5,086 bases of DNA, taken from assembly GCA_937124525.1 (NCBI GenBank), contig CAKZLA010000541.1:1-5086 (forward strand), read 5' to 3'. The DNA is from an uncultured Desulfobacterium sp. GTDB taxonomy: Bacteria > Desulfobacterota > Desulfobacteria > Desulfobacterales > Desulfobacteraceae. Position 1 is the stretch's first letter, and each line of letters starts with the position of its first letter. The translations under genes and the position numbers were made by a program. The notes beneath the pieces are model-generated. The model was not told where the DNA came from and searched no databases. It worked only from the letters and a program-made list of their open reading frames with translations. This document shows positions 1-5,086 of this stretch, piece after piece.

Positions 1-735
1 AGCACGGCCATTAATGAATTGTTCGACATATGGGTTACCTGAGTTATCGAGCTCCTTCACATCGCCGCACCAGATAATCTCACCTTCATAAATCATGGCG
101 ATTTTATCCGCAATTTTGCGCGCGCTCGCCATATCATGTGTAATAGATAATGCGGTTGCGCCAAGTTCTTTTACCGACTGGCAAATCAAGTCATTAATGA
201 CATCCGCCATAATTGGATCAAGGCCTGTGGTTGGTTCATCAAAAAGCACAATGGCAGGGTCCGTAATCAAGGCACGACTGAAGGCCACCCGTTTTTGCAT
301 CCCCCCGGAAAGCTCAGACGGAAACCGATGGGCCATCTCCACAAGATCCGTCCTTTCCAATTTCTCCATGACCCGACGTTTGATCTCCCCTTTGCTCAAT
401 CTTGTGGTCTGCTCCAGGGGAAAGGCTACATTTTCAAAGACGGTCATGGAATCAAACAGGGCATTTCCCTGGAACATGTAACTCATTCGCCCCATATAGC
501 TCCGGCGTTGGCCCCTTTTTAAGCCGGCAATGTTTTGCCCTTTGAAAAAAAGTGCTCCACTGTCCGGCTTCATCAACCCGACGAGATGTTTGAGCATGAC
601 ACTTTTGCCGGTGCCGCTTTTGCCAATGATGGTTGTAATTTCACCTTCATTCAACGTAAAATTCACGCCGTCCAGAACTGTTTTCTCCCCAAAACGCTTT
701 ACGACATTTTTAAACTCTATGATGGGTGTATCCAT
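1..735 (-). CDS. mlaF: MlaF-type ABC transporter ATP-binding protein (3' end cut by window start)
   Basis: This is the ATPase of an Mla-type phospholipid/lipid ABC importer-exporter, acting on the cytoplasmic face of the inner membrane with the MlaE permease. The frame is open for 245 codons from the ATG at 735 to base 1 with no stop, so only the extreme C-terminus is missing (family length is about 250-270). All ABC landmarks are present: Walker A GKSGTGKS at 38-45, Q-loop Gln89, signature LSGGM at 142-146, Walker B IVLFDEP at 162-168 with catalytic Glu167, D-loop GLDP at 171-174, and switch His200. The start is supported by AAGG nine bases upstream and by the 13-base gap after the mlaE stop, which implies one transcript. 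An MCE-domain mlaD gene would be expected further left, outside the window. An oddity is that alanine codons are GCC in 7 of 8 cases up to residue 161, but GCG in 4 of 8 from residue 177 onwards. Confidence 0.93.
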   Translation of the reverse strand, partial: MDTPIIEFKNVVKRFGEKTVLDGVNFTLNEGEITTIIGKSGTGKSVMLKHLVGLMKPDSGALFFKGQNIAGLKRGQRRSYMGRMSYMFQGNALFDSMTVFENVAFPLEQTTRLSKGEIKRRVMEKLERTDLVEMAHRFPSELSGGMQKRVAFSRALITDPAIVLFDEPTTGLDPIMADVINDLICQSVKELGATALSITHDMASARKIADKIAMIYEGEIIWCGDVKELDNSGNPYVEQFINGRA

Positions 736-748
736 GTAGCATTACCTT

Positions 749-1558
749 TTACATGAGAAAAGAGGTGACAATATAATCTGAAATCAAAATCCAGACACAG
801 GAGACGACCACGGCGGTGGTGGTGGAAAGCCCCACAGCTTTGGCACCGAAACTATCCTTTCTAAGATGGGTATAAAATCCATTATAGCAACACGCTGTTG
901 AGACAATCAGCGCAAAAACAACGGATTTTATAAATCCGCCGTTAAGATCCACCAGGGTAATACTGGATTGAAGACGATAAAAATAGGCACCGGAATCCAA
1001 GCCCAGCAGCACCACCCCGGTGATGTAGCCCCCCAGAAAACCAACAAGATCAAACAGGGCCGTTAAAATGGGAAAACTGATTACGGCTGCAGCAATCCTC
1101 GGGCTGACAAGATAGCGCCGGGGATTTACCCCCATGGTGAACAGTGCATCAATCTGTTCTGTGATGCGCTGTATTCCAATCTCAGTTGTCATGGCAGATC
1201 CTGCCCGGGCCGTCACCATGATGGCTGTGAGCACCGGCCCAAGCTCCCGCACAAGGGTCAACCCAATGGCAGAGCCCAGCACGCCAGTGGAGCCAAATTT
1301 GACCAGGGTATAATAAAGTTGAAGCCCCAGAACCATTCCGGTGAAAAGCCCCACCAGCATAACAATGGAAATGGATCTTACCCCAATATAGTACACATGG
1401 AGTAAAATATTTTGAAGCTGCTTTTTGGCAAAAATACCCACCACGGAAAAAAACAAAAAAGCTGATATTTTCCCCAGGGACTGGATAAAATCAAGGAAAC
1501 TTTTACCAAGTGAGTTTAAAAAAAACATAACAGGATTGTGCATAAAACCATTTTTCAT
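749..1558 (-). CDS. mlaE: MlaE-type ABC transporter permease
   Basis: Integral inner-membrane permease of an Mla-type lipid transporter, partner of the ATPase just downstream. The family hallmark is visible as LVRELGPVLTAIMVTARAGSAMTTEIG-like sequence (residues 102-128 of this form; key parts RELGPV and ARAGSA-TTEIG), followed by the conserved EQIDAL--MGV-P-RYLVSPR stretch. Hydrophobic segments lie at about 63-79, 158-186, 212-228 and 248-268. The start is uncertain. The longest frame begins with TTG at 1582 (277 residues), with a stop two codons further up. I chose the ATG at 1558 (269 residues) because a GGA lies ten bases upstream; ATGs at 1543 and 1528 give 264 and 259 residues, and E. 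coli MlaE has about 260. None has a strong Shine-Dalgarno. It is first in the operon with mlaF, about 100 bases below a good promoter. The substrate cannot be read from sequence; phospholipid is inferred from the family. Family call secure, start about 50 percent. Confidence 0.93.
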   Translation of the reverse strand: MKNGFMHNPVMFFLNSLGKSFLDFIQSLGKISAFLFFSVVGIFAKKQLQNILLHVYYIGVRSISIVMLVGLFTGMVLGLQLYYTLVKFGSTGVLGSAIGLTLVRELGPVLTAIMVTARAGSAMTTEIGIQRITEQIDALFTMGVNPRRYLVSPRIAAAVISFPILTALFDLVGFLGGYITGVVLLGLDSGAYFYRLQSSITLVDLNGGFIKSVVFALIVSTACCYNGFYTHLRKDSFGAKAVGLSTTTAVVVSCVWILISDYIVTSFLM

Positions 1559-1666
1559 AAAAAGATCATCCAATCGGTTCAACCATTAATGGAAAGGATC
1601 ACAATGCCGGGTATCTGACGCATGCAACTGAAGATTGTCAAATTGATTTCCTCTGAAATGCCTGCA

Positions 1667-1694
1667 ATTTTACACAAAATCTCTTTTTTGTCAA
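1667..1694 (-). promoter_or_regulatory. Sigma70-like promoter for mlaE-mlaF
   Basis: On the minus strand, a perfect -35 box TTGACA (1694 down to 1689) is followed after 16 bases by TAAAAT (1672 down to 1667), one mismatch from the consensus -10. Transcription would begin near 1660, giving a leader of about 100 bases before the mlaE ATG at 1558. Orientation and position fit the operon exactly. Activity is inferred, not shown. Confidence 0.65.
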
Positions 1695-1765
1695 AAAATG
1701 GCCATCCTTACATACTCGTCAGTCCTAAGTTTTAAAGCCTATCCCGCCTTAAGTGGGTAGCCGAC

Positions 1766-1796
1766 TTTACAGTATTTTGGGAAAAGCTCCTGTAAA
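1766..1796. repeat. Spaced inverted repeat TTTACAG-N17-CTGTAAA
   Basis: Seven-base perfect arms at 1766-1772 and 1790-1796 are separated by 17 bases. An imperfect palindrome, CCCGC-CTTAAG-TGGG, lies just to the left (about 1743-1757). Either could be a protein binding site or a weak RNA hairpin; there is no U-run after it that would make a terminator. Some inverted repeats of this size are expected by chance. Confidence 0.35.
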
Positions 1797-1971
1797 TGGA
1801 GAATTTTCTAAAAAGATATAAGCACTTTTGACGGATGCCAAAAAATTAAAACAGAAATATTGGGATTTTGTCCAGAATTGTGGATAGGCATTTGCCTGGA
1901 TATGGAACCCATGATTTTAATCAATGATTCTATAAATTATCGCTGGACAGATGTTTGAAAAGCGGGGTATT

Positions 1972-1989
1972 GTCAATGATTGACCGTCA
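1972..1989. promoter_or_regulatory. Palindromic GTCA/TGAC cluster upstream of ilvN, possible operator
   Basis: GTCAAT-G-ATTGAC (1972-1984) is a perfect 13-base palindrome, and it overlaps a second one, TGAC-C-GTCA (1981-1989), so three half-sites follow one another about 100 bases before the ilvN start. This is the shape of a transcription factor site. It does not match a family I can name with confidence. Confidence 0.35.
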
Positions 1990-2018
1990 TAAATTCAAGT
2001 ATCCGGTTATAGTTTCAA

Positions 2019-2052
2019 GCCCTTGGGCGATGGGCCGGAATCCGAACCCAAG
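2019..2052 (+). promoter_or_regulatory. Foldable ilvN leader with competing stems
   Basis: GCCC at 2019-2022 could pair with GGGC at 2025-2028 (too tight a loop to be stable) or with GGGC at 2032-2035. CTTGGG at 2022-2027 can pair instead with CCCAAG at 2047-2052. The alternatives exclude each other, as in attenuators or translational switches, and the last lies 29 bases before the ribosome binding site. There is no U-run after any stem and no known riboswitch is recognised, so this is a suggestion only. Confidence 0.25.
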
Positions 2053-2081
2053 AAAAGCATAAACAATCACCAACCATCTTT

Positions 2082-2086
2082 AAGGA
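2082..2086 (+). promoter_or_regulatory. Ribosome binding site that fixes the ilvN start
   Basis: AAGGA ends five bases before the ATG at 2092. This favours that ATG over the TTG at 2023, which would add 23 residues unlike any IlvN N-terminus. Confidence 0.75.
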
Positions 2087-2091
2087 TTACC

Positions 2092-2577
2092 ATGGAAGAA
2101 AAAAAATATGTTATCACCATGCTGGTGGAAAATGAGCCAGGTGTTACAGCAAGGGTTACAGGATTATTTGCCGGAAGAGGGTACAATATTGAAACCATCT
2201 GCGGTGCCCCCACAGCCAATCCCAAAATGTCCCGAATCACCATTTCCACCAGGGCAGAGCCCCATCAACTGGCCCAGTGCATGAAACAGATTGAACGGCT
2301 CACCAATGTAATTAAATTAAGGGACATGACCGGAAAAGACGCAGTGAAACGGGAACTTGCCTTGATCTGCGTTAAGGCGCTTCCGGAAAAACGAACAGAA
2401 ATATTGCGCCTTGTCGAGGCTTACCACGCCAAAATTGTTGACATAGGAAGCGAAAATCTCACCATGGAGGTAACGGGCAAGGCCTTTGTCATTGATGAAC
2501 TGCTTGCCCTTCTGGAGCCCTTTGGGGTTCAGAAACTGTCAAGATCCGGTCTCCTTGCCCTTTTCAGGGAAGCTTGA
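2092..2577 (+). CDS. ilvN: Acetolactate synthase, small regulatory subunit
   Basis: Regulatory subunit of acetolactate synthase (acetohydroxyacid synthase), the first common enzyme of valine, leucine and isoleucine synthesis. It raises activity of the large subunit IlvB and confers valine feedback inhibition in the cytoplasm. The protein is 161 residues, the normal family length. An N-terminal ACT domain occupies about 5-79, with the signature GLFAGRGYNIETI (24-36) and SRITIST (47-53). The C-terminal ALS small-subunit domain covers about 85-158. Asn14, Gly17 and Asn32 align by eye with E. coli IlvH Asn11, Gly14 and Asn29, residues of the valine site, so feedback sensitivity is probably kept. 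The start at ATG 2092 has AAGGA five bases upstream. Unusually the gene stands alone: no ilvB precedes it and no ilvC follows; the next gene is convergent cobU. The catalytic subunit must be encoded elsewhere. ilvH is an equally valid name. Confidence 0.95.
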   Translation: MEEKKYVITMLVENEPGVTARVTGLFAGRGYNIETICGAPTANPKMSRITISTRAEPHQLAQCMKQIERLTNVIKLRDMTGKDAVKRELALICVKALPEKRTEILRLVEAYHAKIVDIGSENLTMEVTGKAFVIDELLALLEPFGVQKLSRSGLLALFREA

Positions 2578-2590
2578 ATTAAGCAGCCCG

Positions 2591-2742
2591 GATCTATGAG
2601 CCTGTTGATTAAGTCTCTATTTTCATATTTCAGGCATCCCCCTTGTCAATATGATGTGTATTGGCTCAGATAATTGCTATATCTTGTGACAATAAAGTCG
2701 AACAAGACTGAAATAGTCTTTAAATCAACAGACTCATCTATC
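2591..2742. repeat. Long imperfect inverted repeat between convergent ilvN and cobU
   Basis: The left arm ATGAGCCTGTTGATT (2596-2610) is complementary at 14 of 15 positions to the right arm AATCAACAGACTCAT (2723-2737). Further matches lie inward: TATTTCAG (2626-2633) with CTGAAATA (2708-2715), and CTTGT (2642-2646) with ACAAG (2702-2706), and a weak outer GAT/ATC pair extends it to 2591-2742. The structure fills almost all of the 166-base gap. It could be a miniature transposable element (terminal repeats with no gene inside), a repeat-family unit, or a long hairpin serving as bidirectional terminator. I see no clear target-site duplication and no U-run at the arm ends, so the class is open. 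Confidence 0.55.
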
Positions 2743-2743
2743 C

Positions 2744-3271
2744 TCATGATTTTATAACCATGGGGATGCCAGCCACCACCAGGGTCACTCCATCCGAAGC
2801 TGCTGCCACCTTTTGATTCACAAACCCTGCCATGTCCCGAAATTTTCTTGCCAGGGTATTTTCAGGAACAATACCTGACCCCACTTCGTTGGAAACCATG
2901 ATCACAGGGCAGGCTGTCTTTTTCAATACCTGGGTGAGTAACTCTGTTTTTTTTAAAATTTTCTGGAAATCAAATTCATTAAACAAAAGATTGGAGACCC
3001 ATAGGGTAAGACAATCCACCAGAATCACATCCACATCCGGGGCCAGGAGTTCAATTTTTTCAGGAATATCCACAGGGATCTCCGCCGTCTGCCAGGAATC
3101 GCCCCTTTCTTGAATGTGTTTTTCCACCCTCTCTTGCATCTCCCCATCCGTTGGTACAGATGTTGCCATGAATATTTTTCTATCTCCTGGCACCTGGTTG
3201 GCCAGGGCCAGGGCATGGCTGCTTTTTCCGCTTCGACATCCCCCAAGGATCAGCGTATTTTGCGTGCTCAT
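2744..3271 (-). CDS. cobU: Adenosylcobinamide kinase / adenosylcobinamide-phosphate guanylyltransferase
   Basis: Bifunctional cytoplasmic enzyme of the nucleotide-loop stage of B12 synthesis. It phosphorylates adenosylcobinamide and then transfers GMP to give adenosylcobinamide-GDP for CobS. The 175-residue length is typical. The P-loop GGCRSGKS is at 10-17. His52 in RVEKHIQERGDSW is the expected GMP-accepting histidine (His46 in Salmonella CobU). The Walker B-like strand VDCLTLWVSNLL is at 85-96. The C-terminal family motif VSNEVGSGIVPENTLARKFRD is split at 126-146, ending in the usual VVAGIPMVIK. The ATG at 3271 has AAGGA about five bases upstream. It follows the cobQ stop by 13 bases, so the two are co-transcribed. 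No cobS, cobT or cobC follows in the window; the transcript runs into the inverted repeat facing ilvN. All catalytic residues I can place are intact. Confidence 0.96.
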   Translation of the reverse strand: MSTQNTLILGGCRSGKSSHALALANQVPGDRKIFMATSVPTDGEMQERVEKHIQERGDSWQTAEIPVDIPEKIELLAPDVDVILVDCLTLWVSNLLFNEFDFQKILKKTELLTQVLKKTACPVIMVSNEVGSGIVPENTLARKFRDMAGFVNQKVAAASDGVTLVVAGIPMVIKS

Positions 3272-3284
3272 ATCATTCCTTCTG

Positions 3285-4769
3285 TTACCTTACGTCTAAA
3301 TACATATCATCCATTGCCACATGGGTTTCAAAATGGGCACGGAGTTGCTCATAATTTTCATCTTTTCGTGACAAACCATCCTGGGCATTTCCGGGATCAA
3401 TATTCAGGCCGATGGATGCCAACCATTTGAATTTTATGGCATCATAGTCAAACATGCCATGCATATAGGTGCCTGCCACATTCCCTTTTTGGGAAACCGC
3501 CCCCTCCTGATCACCACAGGAATGTCTGTTGCGGGACGTTACATCAAACAACGGATCTCCTGCAAGTCGGGTGGTCTGTCCCATGTGAATTTCATACCCC
3601 TCTCCCTGGGCATCTCCCCAGGAAAATCGGCTCAGGGTGGTTGTTTTAGGGGCCTTGAGTATCGTTCCAACACAAAGAAGGTTCAGGCCCGGGGTTGTAC
3701 CGGGGTGATCTTCCAGACCCTGGGGATCTTCCACATACTCACCAAGGATCTGAAATCCACCACAGACACCCAGAATATATCCTCCGGCATTTTCATATGC
3801 CGTCAGCTGATCAGCCCATCCAGACTGCCTGAGCCAATGAATATCGGACCGGGTATTTTTAGACCCGGGCAGAATAACCGCCTTAAACTTTGAAAGATCC
3901 TGGGGCTGTTCCACAAACACCACCTGAATTCCAGGGGTGTCTGCCAGGGCGTGAAAATCAGTGAAATTGGAGATATGCTTTAACTTAATCACGGCAATGG
4001 CAGGAACACCCTCCACAAGCTTGCTCACCGCAGGACACTGTTCAAGTTCAACGGAATCCTCGGCATCAATTCTGAAATGGTGGTACCACGGTAAAACCCC
4101 CAATACCTTTTTTCCGGTTTTTTCCTCTATCCATTCACATCCTCCTTTGAACAGCTCAATATCCCCCCGGAACCGATTGATGATAAATCCTTTGATCATA
4201 TCCCGATATTTCCGGGGCAGACATTCCAAGGTTCCCACCAGTTGAGCAAAAACGCCTCCCCGGTGGATGTCCGCCACCAGCACCACATCAGCTCCGGCAT
4301 ATTCAGCCATGCGGAAATTGACGATATCCGAGGGCAGGAGATTTACCTCGGCACAGGAGCCGGCCCCCTCCAAGATCACCATTTCATAGCGCTCCTGGAG
4401 TCTGTCAAAGGCCTGGCATGCCTCCTTGAAATAGATGTCTTTTCTGGCGTGATATTCCACGGCGCTGCTGTTTTCAAAGGCCCTGCCGTTGAGAACCACC
4501 TGGGAACCCATCTCGCCTGTGGGTTTGAGCAACACCGGATTCATGTCCACATGGGGGGCAATGCCGGCGGCTTCGGCCTGGACGATCTGGGCCCGGCCCA
4601 TTTCAAGACCTTCGGGGGTAATCCCTGAGTTATTGGACATGTTCTGGGCCTTGAATGGTGCCACACGGACACCTTTATCTGCCAGGGATCTGCAGATGGC
4701 AGCCCCCACAATGCTTTTCCCCACATCCGATCCGGTGCCAAAAACAGCAATGGGCTTCATTTTTTTCAT
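3285..4769 (-). CDS. cobQ: Cobyric acid synthase (glutamine-hydrolysing)
   Basis: Amidates carboxylates b, d, e and g of adenosylcobyrinic acid a,c-diamide, using glutamine and ATP, to give adenosylcobyric acid (CobQ/CbiP). The 494 residues match the family. The N-terminal dethiobiotin synthetase-like ATPase has a P-loop GTGSDVGKS at 11-19, then KAQNMSNNSG (40-49) and NPVLLKPTGEMGSQV (77-91), all highly conserved. The C-terminal class I glutamine amidotransferase domain begins near 295; Cys336 in GVCGGFQILG is the nucleophile and His437 in TYMHGMF its histidine partner. It is upstream of cobU by 13 bases and forms an operon with it. The start is doubtful: ATG at 4769 or ATG at 4760 (MKPIAVFGTG, closer to family starts). 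Neither has a Shine-Dalgarno, because the bases above are A/T-rich and appear to belong to different DNA. The native leader, including any cobalamin riboswitch, is therefore not in the window. Confidence 0.96.
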   Translation of the reverse strand: MKKMKPIAVFGTGSDVGKSIVGAAICRSLADKGVRVAPFKAQNMSNNSGITPEGLEMGRAQIVQAEAAGIAPHVDMNPVLLKPTGEMGSQVVLNGRAFENSSAVEYHARKDIYFKEACQAFDRLQERYEMVILEGAGSCAEVNLLPSDIVNFRMAEYAGADVVLVADIHRGGVFAQLVGTLECLPRKYRDMIKGFIINRFRGDIELFKGGCEWIEEKTGKKVLGVLPWYHHFRIDAEDSVELEQCPAVSKLVEGVPAIAVIKLKHISNFTDFHALADTPGIQVVFVEQPQDLSKFKAVILPGSKNTRSDIHWLRQSGWADQLTAYENAGGYILGVCGGFQILGEYVEDPQGLEDHPGTTPGLNLLCVGTILKAPKTTTLSRFSWGDAQGEGYEIHMGQTTRLAGDPLFDVTSRNRHSCGDQEGAVSQKGNVAGTYMHGMFDYDAIKFKWLASIGLNIDPGNAQDGLSRKDENYEQLRAHFETHVAMDDMYLDVR

Positions 4770-4816
4770 TTTTCAATTTTATATTGGAAAGTGCAATGTT
4801 ATTTTTGTTCCAACAG
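4760..4816. other. Probable chimeric junction: bacterial DNA to AT-rich foreign DNA
   Basis: Base composition switches here. 37 of 60 bases are G or C in 4681-4740, against 33 of 120 in 4801-4920, and the AT-rich state holds to the window end. The type of gene changes at the same place, from a bacterial cobQ start to an RPB1-like fragment on the same strand. Its last dozen residues (up to the stop at 4779) no longer look like RPB1. The exact join is hidden in an A/T run, most likely 4761-4785. No transposon end, repeat or integration site is visible there. Confidence 0.7.
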
Positions 4817-5086
4817 CTATTTCGTTTTCCAACAAGTCTTCTATTTGTAATTCTATTTTATTTTTCATTTCAATATTAATTGGTATACCATCACCCAATC
4901 CTACACTAAAACTGACATTTTCTAACCATCTTGTAATTAACATTTGTGTATCATCTAAAAATCTTTTACATCTATCAATACCATACATATTAAATATATT
5001 TTGAATTAATCCTTTTGCTCCTAATAATGTTTTGTCTAAAGATCCTTGTAATAATTCACCTCGATTAATTATCACTTCTTCTTTAC
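4779..5086 (-). CDS. Fragment of RNA polymerase largest subunit, RPB1-like (eukaryote or giant-virus type)
   Basis: The frame runs from the window end (incomplete codon at 5085-5086) to a TAA at 4779-4781, about 101 codons. It matches, from memory of the family, the pore domain (Rpb1 domain 3) into the start of the funnel domain (domain 4). Recognisable pieces are NRGELLQGSLDKTLLGAKG, then a helix with YG-D-C-RFLDD-TQ-LIT-WL, then FSVGLGDGIP, equivalent to the ELL-G-L-KK-LG / F--TQ-LVNYWL / GF-IGIGDTI series of RPB1. No stop interrupts the frame at the right edge, so the GTG at 5075 is an internal valine rather than a start. The last residues, AVGTKITLHFPI, have no RPB1 counterpart I know, and RPB1 should continue for several hundred residues, so the gene is broken at the junction. 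AT-rich codons (AAT, ATT, TTA, AAA) suit a giant virus or a protist. An archaeal Rpo1N is less likely; bacterial RpoC is not a match. Function in this setting: none expected. Confidence 0.65.
   Translation of the reverse strand, partial: KEEVIINRGELLQGSLDKTLLGAKGLIQNIFNMYGIDRCKRFLDDTQMLITRWLENVSFSVGLGDGIPINIEMKNKIELQIEDLLENEIAVGTKITLHFPI

Larger units (their letters stand above)
1583..2091. other. Divergent intergenic region between mlaE and ilvN
   Basis: About 500 bases with no convincing gene, separating leftward mlaE-mlaF from rightward ilvN. It holds the mla promoter (1667-1694), a spaced inverted repeat (1766-1796), a GTCA/TGAC palindrome cluster (1972-1989) and a foldable leader (2019-2052). 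For ilvN no strong promoter stands out. The best guesses are TTGCCT (1892-1897) with TTTAAT (1916-1921) at 18-base spacing, or the TATAAA at 1931-1936 without a good -35. A small palindrome TGATT-TT-AATCA lies at 1912-1923 next to these. The length is generous for two promoters and suggests regulated expression, or decay of a former gene; I see no recognisable protein remnant in any frame. Confidence 0.6.

Noticed and set aside
95..756. Plus-strand open frames opposite mlaF.
   Set aside because: They are antisense shadows of a clear ABC ATPase with all its motifs; none has a family-like sequence.
1622..1735. A 37-codon plus-strand open frame in the divergent region (begins MQLKIVKLI).
   Set aside because: No ribosome binding site, no recognisable protein, and it lies across the minus-strand mla promoter; such short frames are expected by chance.
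1741..2020. A CRISPR array, tRNA or other known RNA gene in the long spacer.
   Set aside because: No regularly spaced direct repeats, no cloverleaf or T-loop motif, and no familiar riboswitch core.
2023..2091. Extension of IlvN by 23 residues from a TTG start.
   Set aside because: The added residues do not resemble IlvN N-termini, and AAGGA sits at the right distance from the ATG at 2092.
3114..5004. Several plus-strand open frames of 60-170 codons opposite cobU and cobQ.
   Set aside because: Antisense shadows of well-conserved cobalamin genes, and the longest crosses the composition junction.
4779..5075. A complete small gene starting at the GTG at 5075.
   Set aside because: The frame stays open to the window edge and the residues on both sides of the GTG belong to the RPB1-like match, so it is an internal valine in a cut fragment.
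4779..5086. Reading the fragment as a reassigned-code ciliate gene running through the TAA stop.
   Set aside because: A TGA follows two codons later and the residues around are not RPB1-like; the composition break explains the ending better.

Overview
The window is mostly a piece of a mesophilic anaerobic proteobacterial genome. I infer a Desulfobacterota / Desulfobacteraceae-type host from the mlaE-mlaF gene order, the cobalamin genes and the GCC-rich, moderate-GC codon use; this is not proven. The last ~310 bases look foreign to it.

Layout. 1-735 (minus) is the 5' 245 codons of an MlaF-type ABC ATPase, cut by the window start. Just upstream of it, 749-1558 (minus) is the MlaE-type permease, so mlaE-mlaF form one operon read leftwards from a good sigma70-like promoter at 1667-1694. 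1583-2091 is a divergent intergenic region with several small palindromes and a foldable leader. 2092-2577 (plus) is a free-standing ilvN, the regulatory subunit of acetolactate synthase, with no ilvB in view. 2578-2743 separates convergent genes and holds a long imperfect inverted repeat. 2744-3271 and 3285-4769 (minus) are cobU and cobQ/cbiP, a two-gene cobalamin operon read leftwards.

From about 4780 to the end the base composition falls abruptly (33 G+C in 4801-4920, i.e. 27%, against 37 of 60 in 4681-4740). The open frame there resembles a piece of a eukaryotic or giant-virus type RNA polymerase largest subunit (RPB1), not a bacterial protein. The cobQ start abuts this DNA and lacks a ribosome binding site. 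The simplest reading is a chimeric join (assembly, amplification or cloning artefact) at about 4760-4816; true transfer is possible but less likely. A weaker sign of a second join is a sudden change in alanine codon choice inside mlaF near 208-240.

How the genes work: MlaE/MlaF are the inner-membrane core of a phospholipid/lipid transporter of the outer-membrane asymmetry type. IlvN gives valine feedback control to branched-chain amino acid synthesis. CobQ amidates adenosylcobyric acid precursor and CobU activates adenosylcobinamide, both late steps of B12 synthesis. These three units look unrelated to one another. I see no tRNA, rRNA, CRISPR array, transposase or defence system, and no convincing undescribed system; the most notable things are the right-hand junction and the fragment beyond it.
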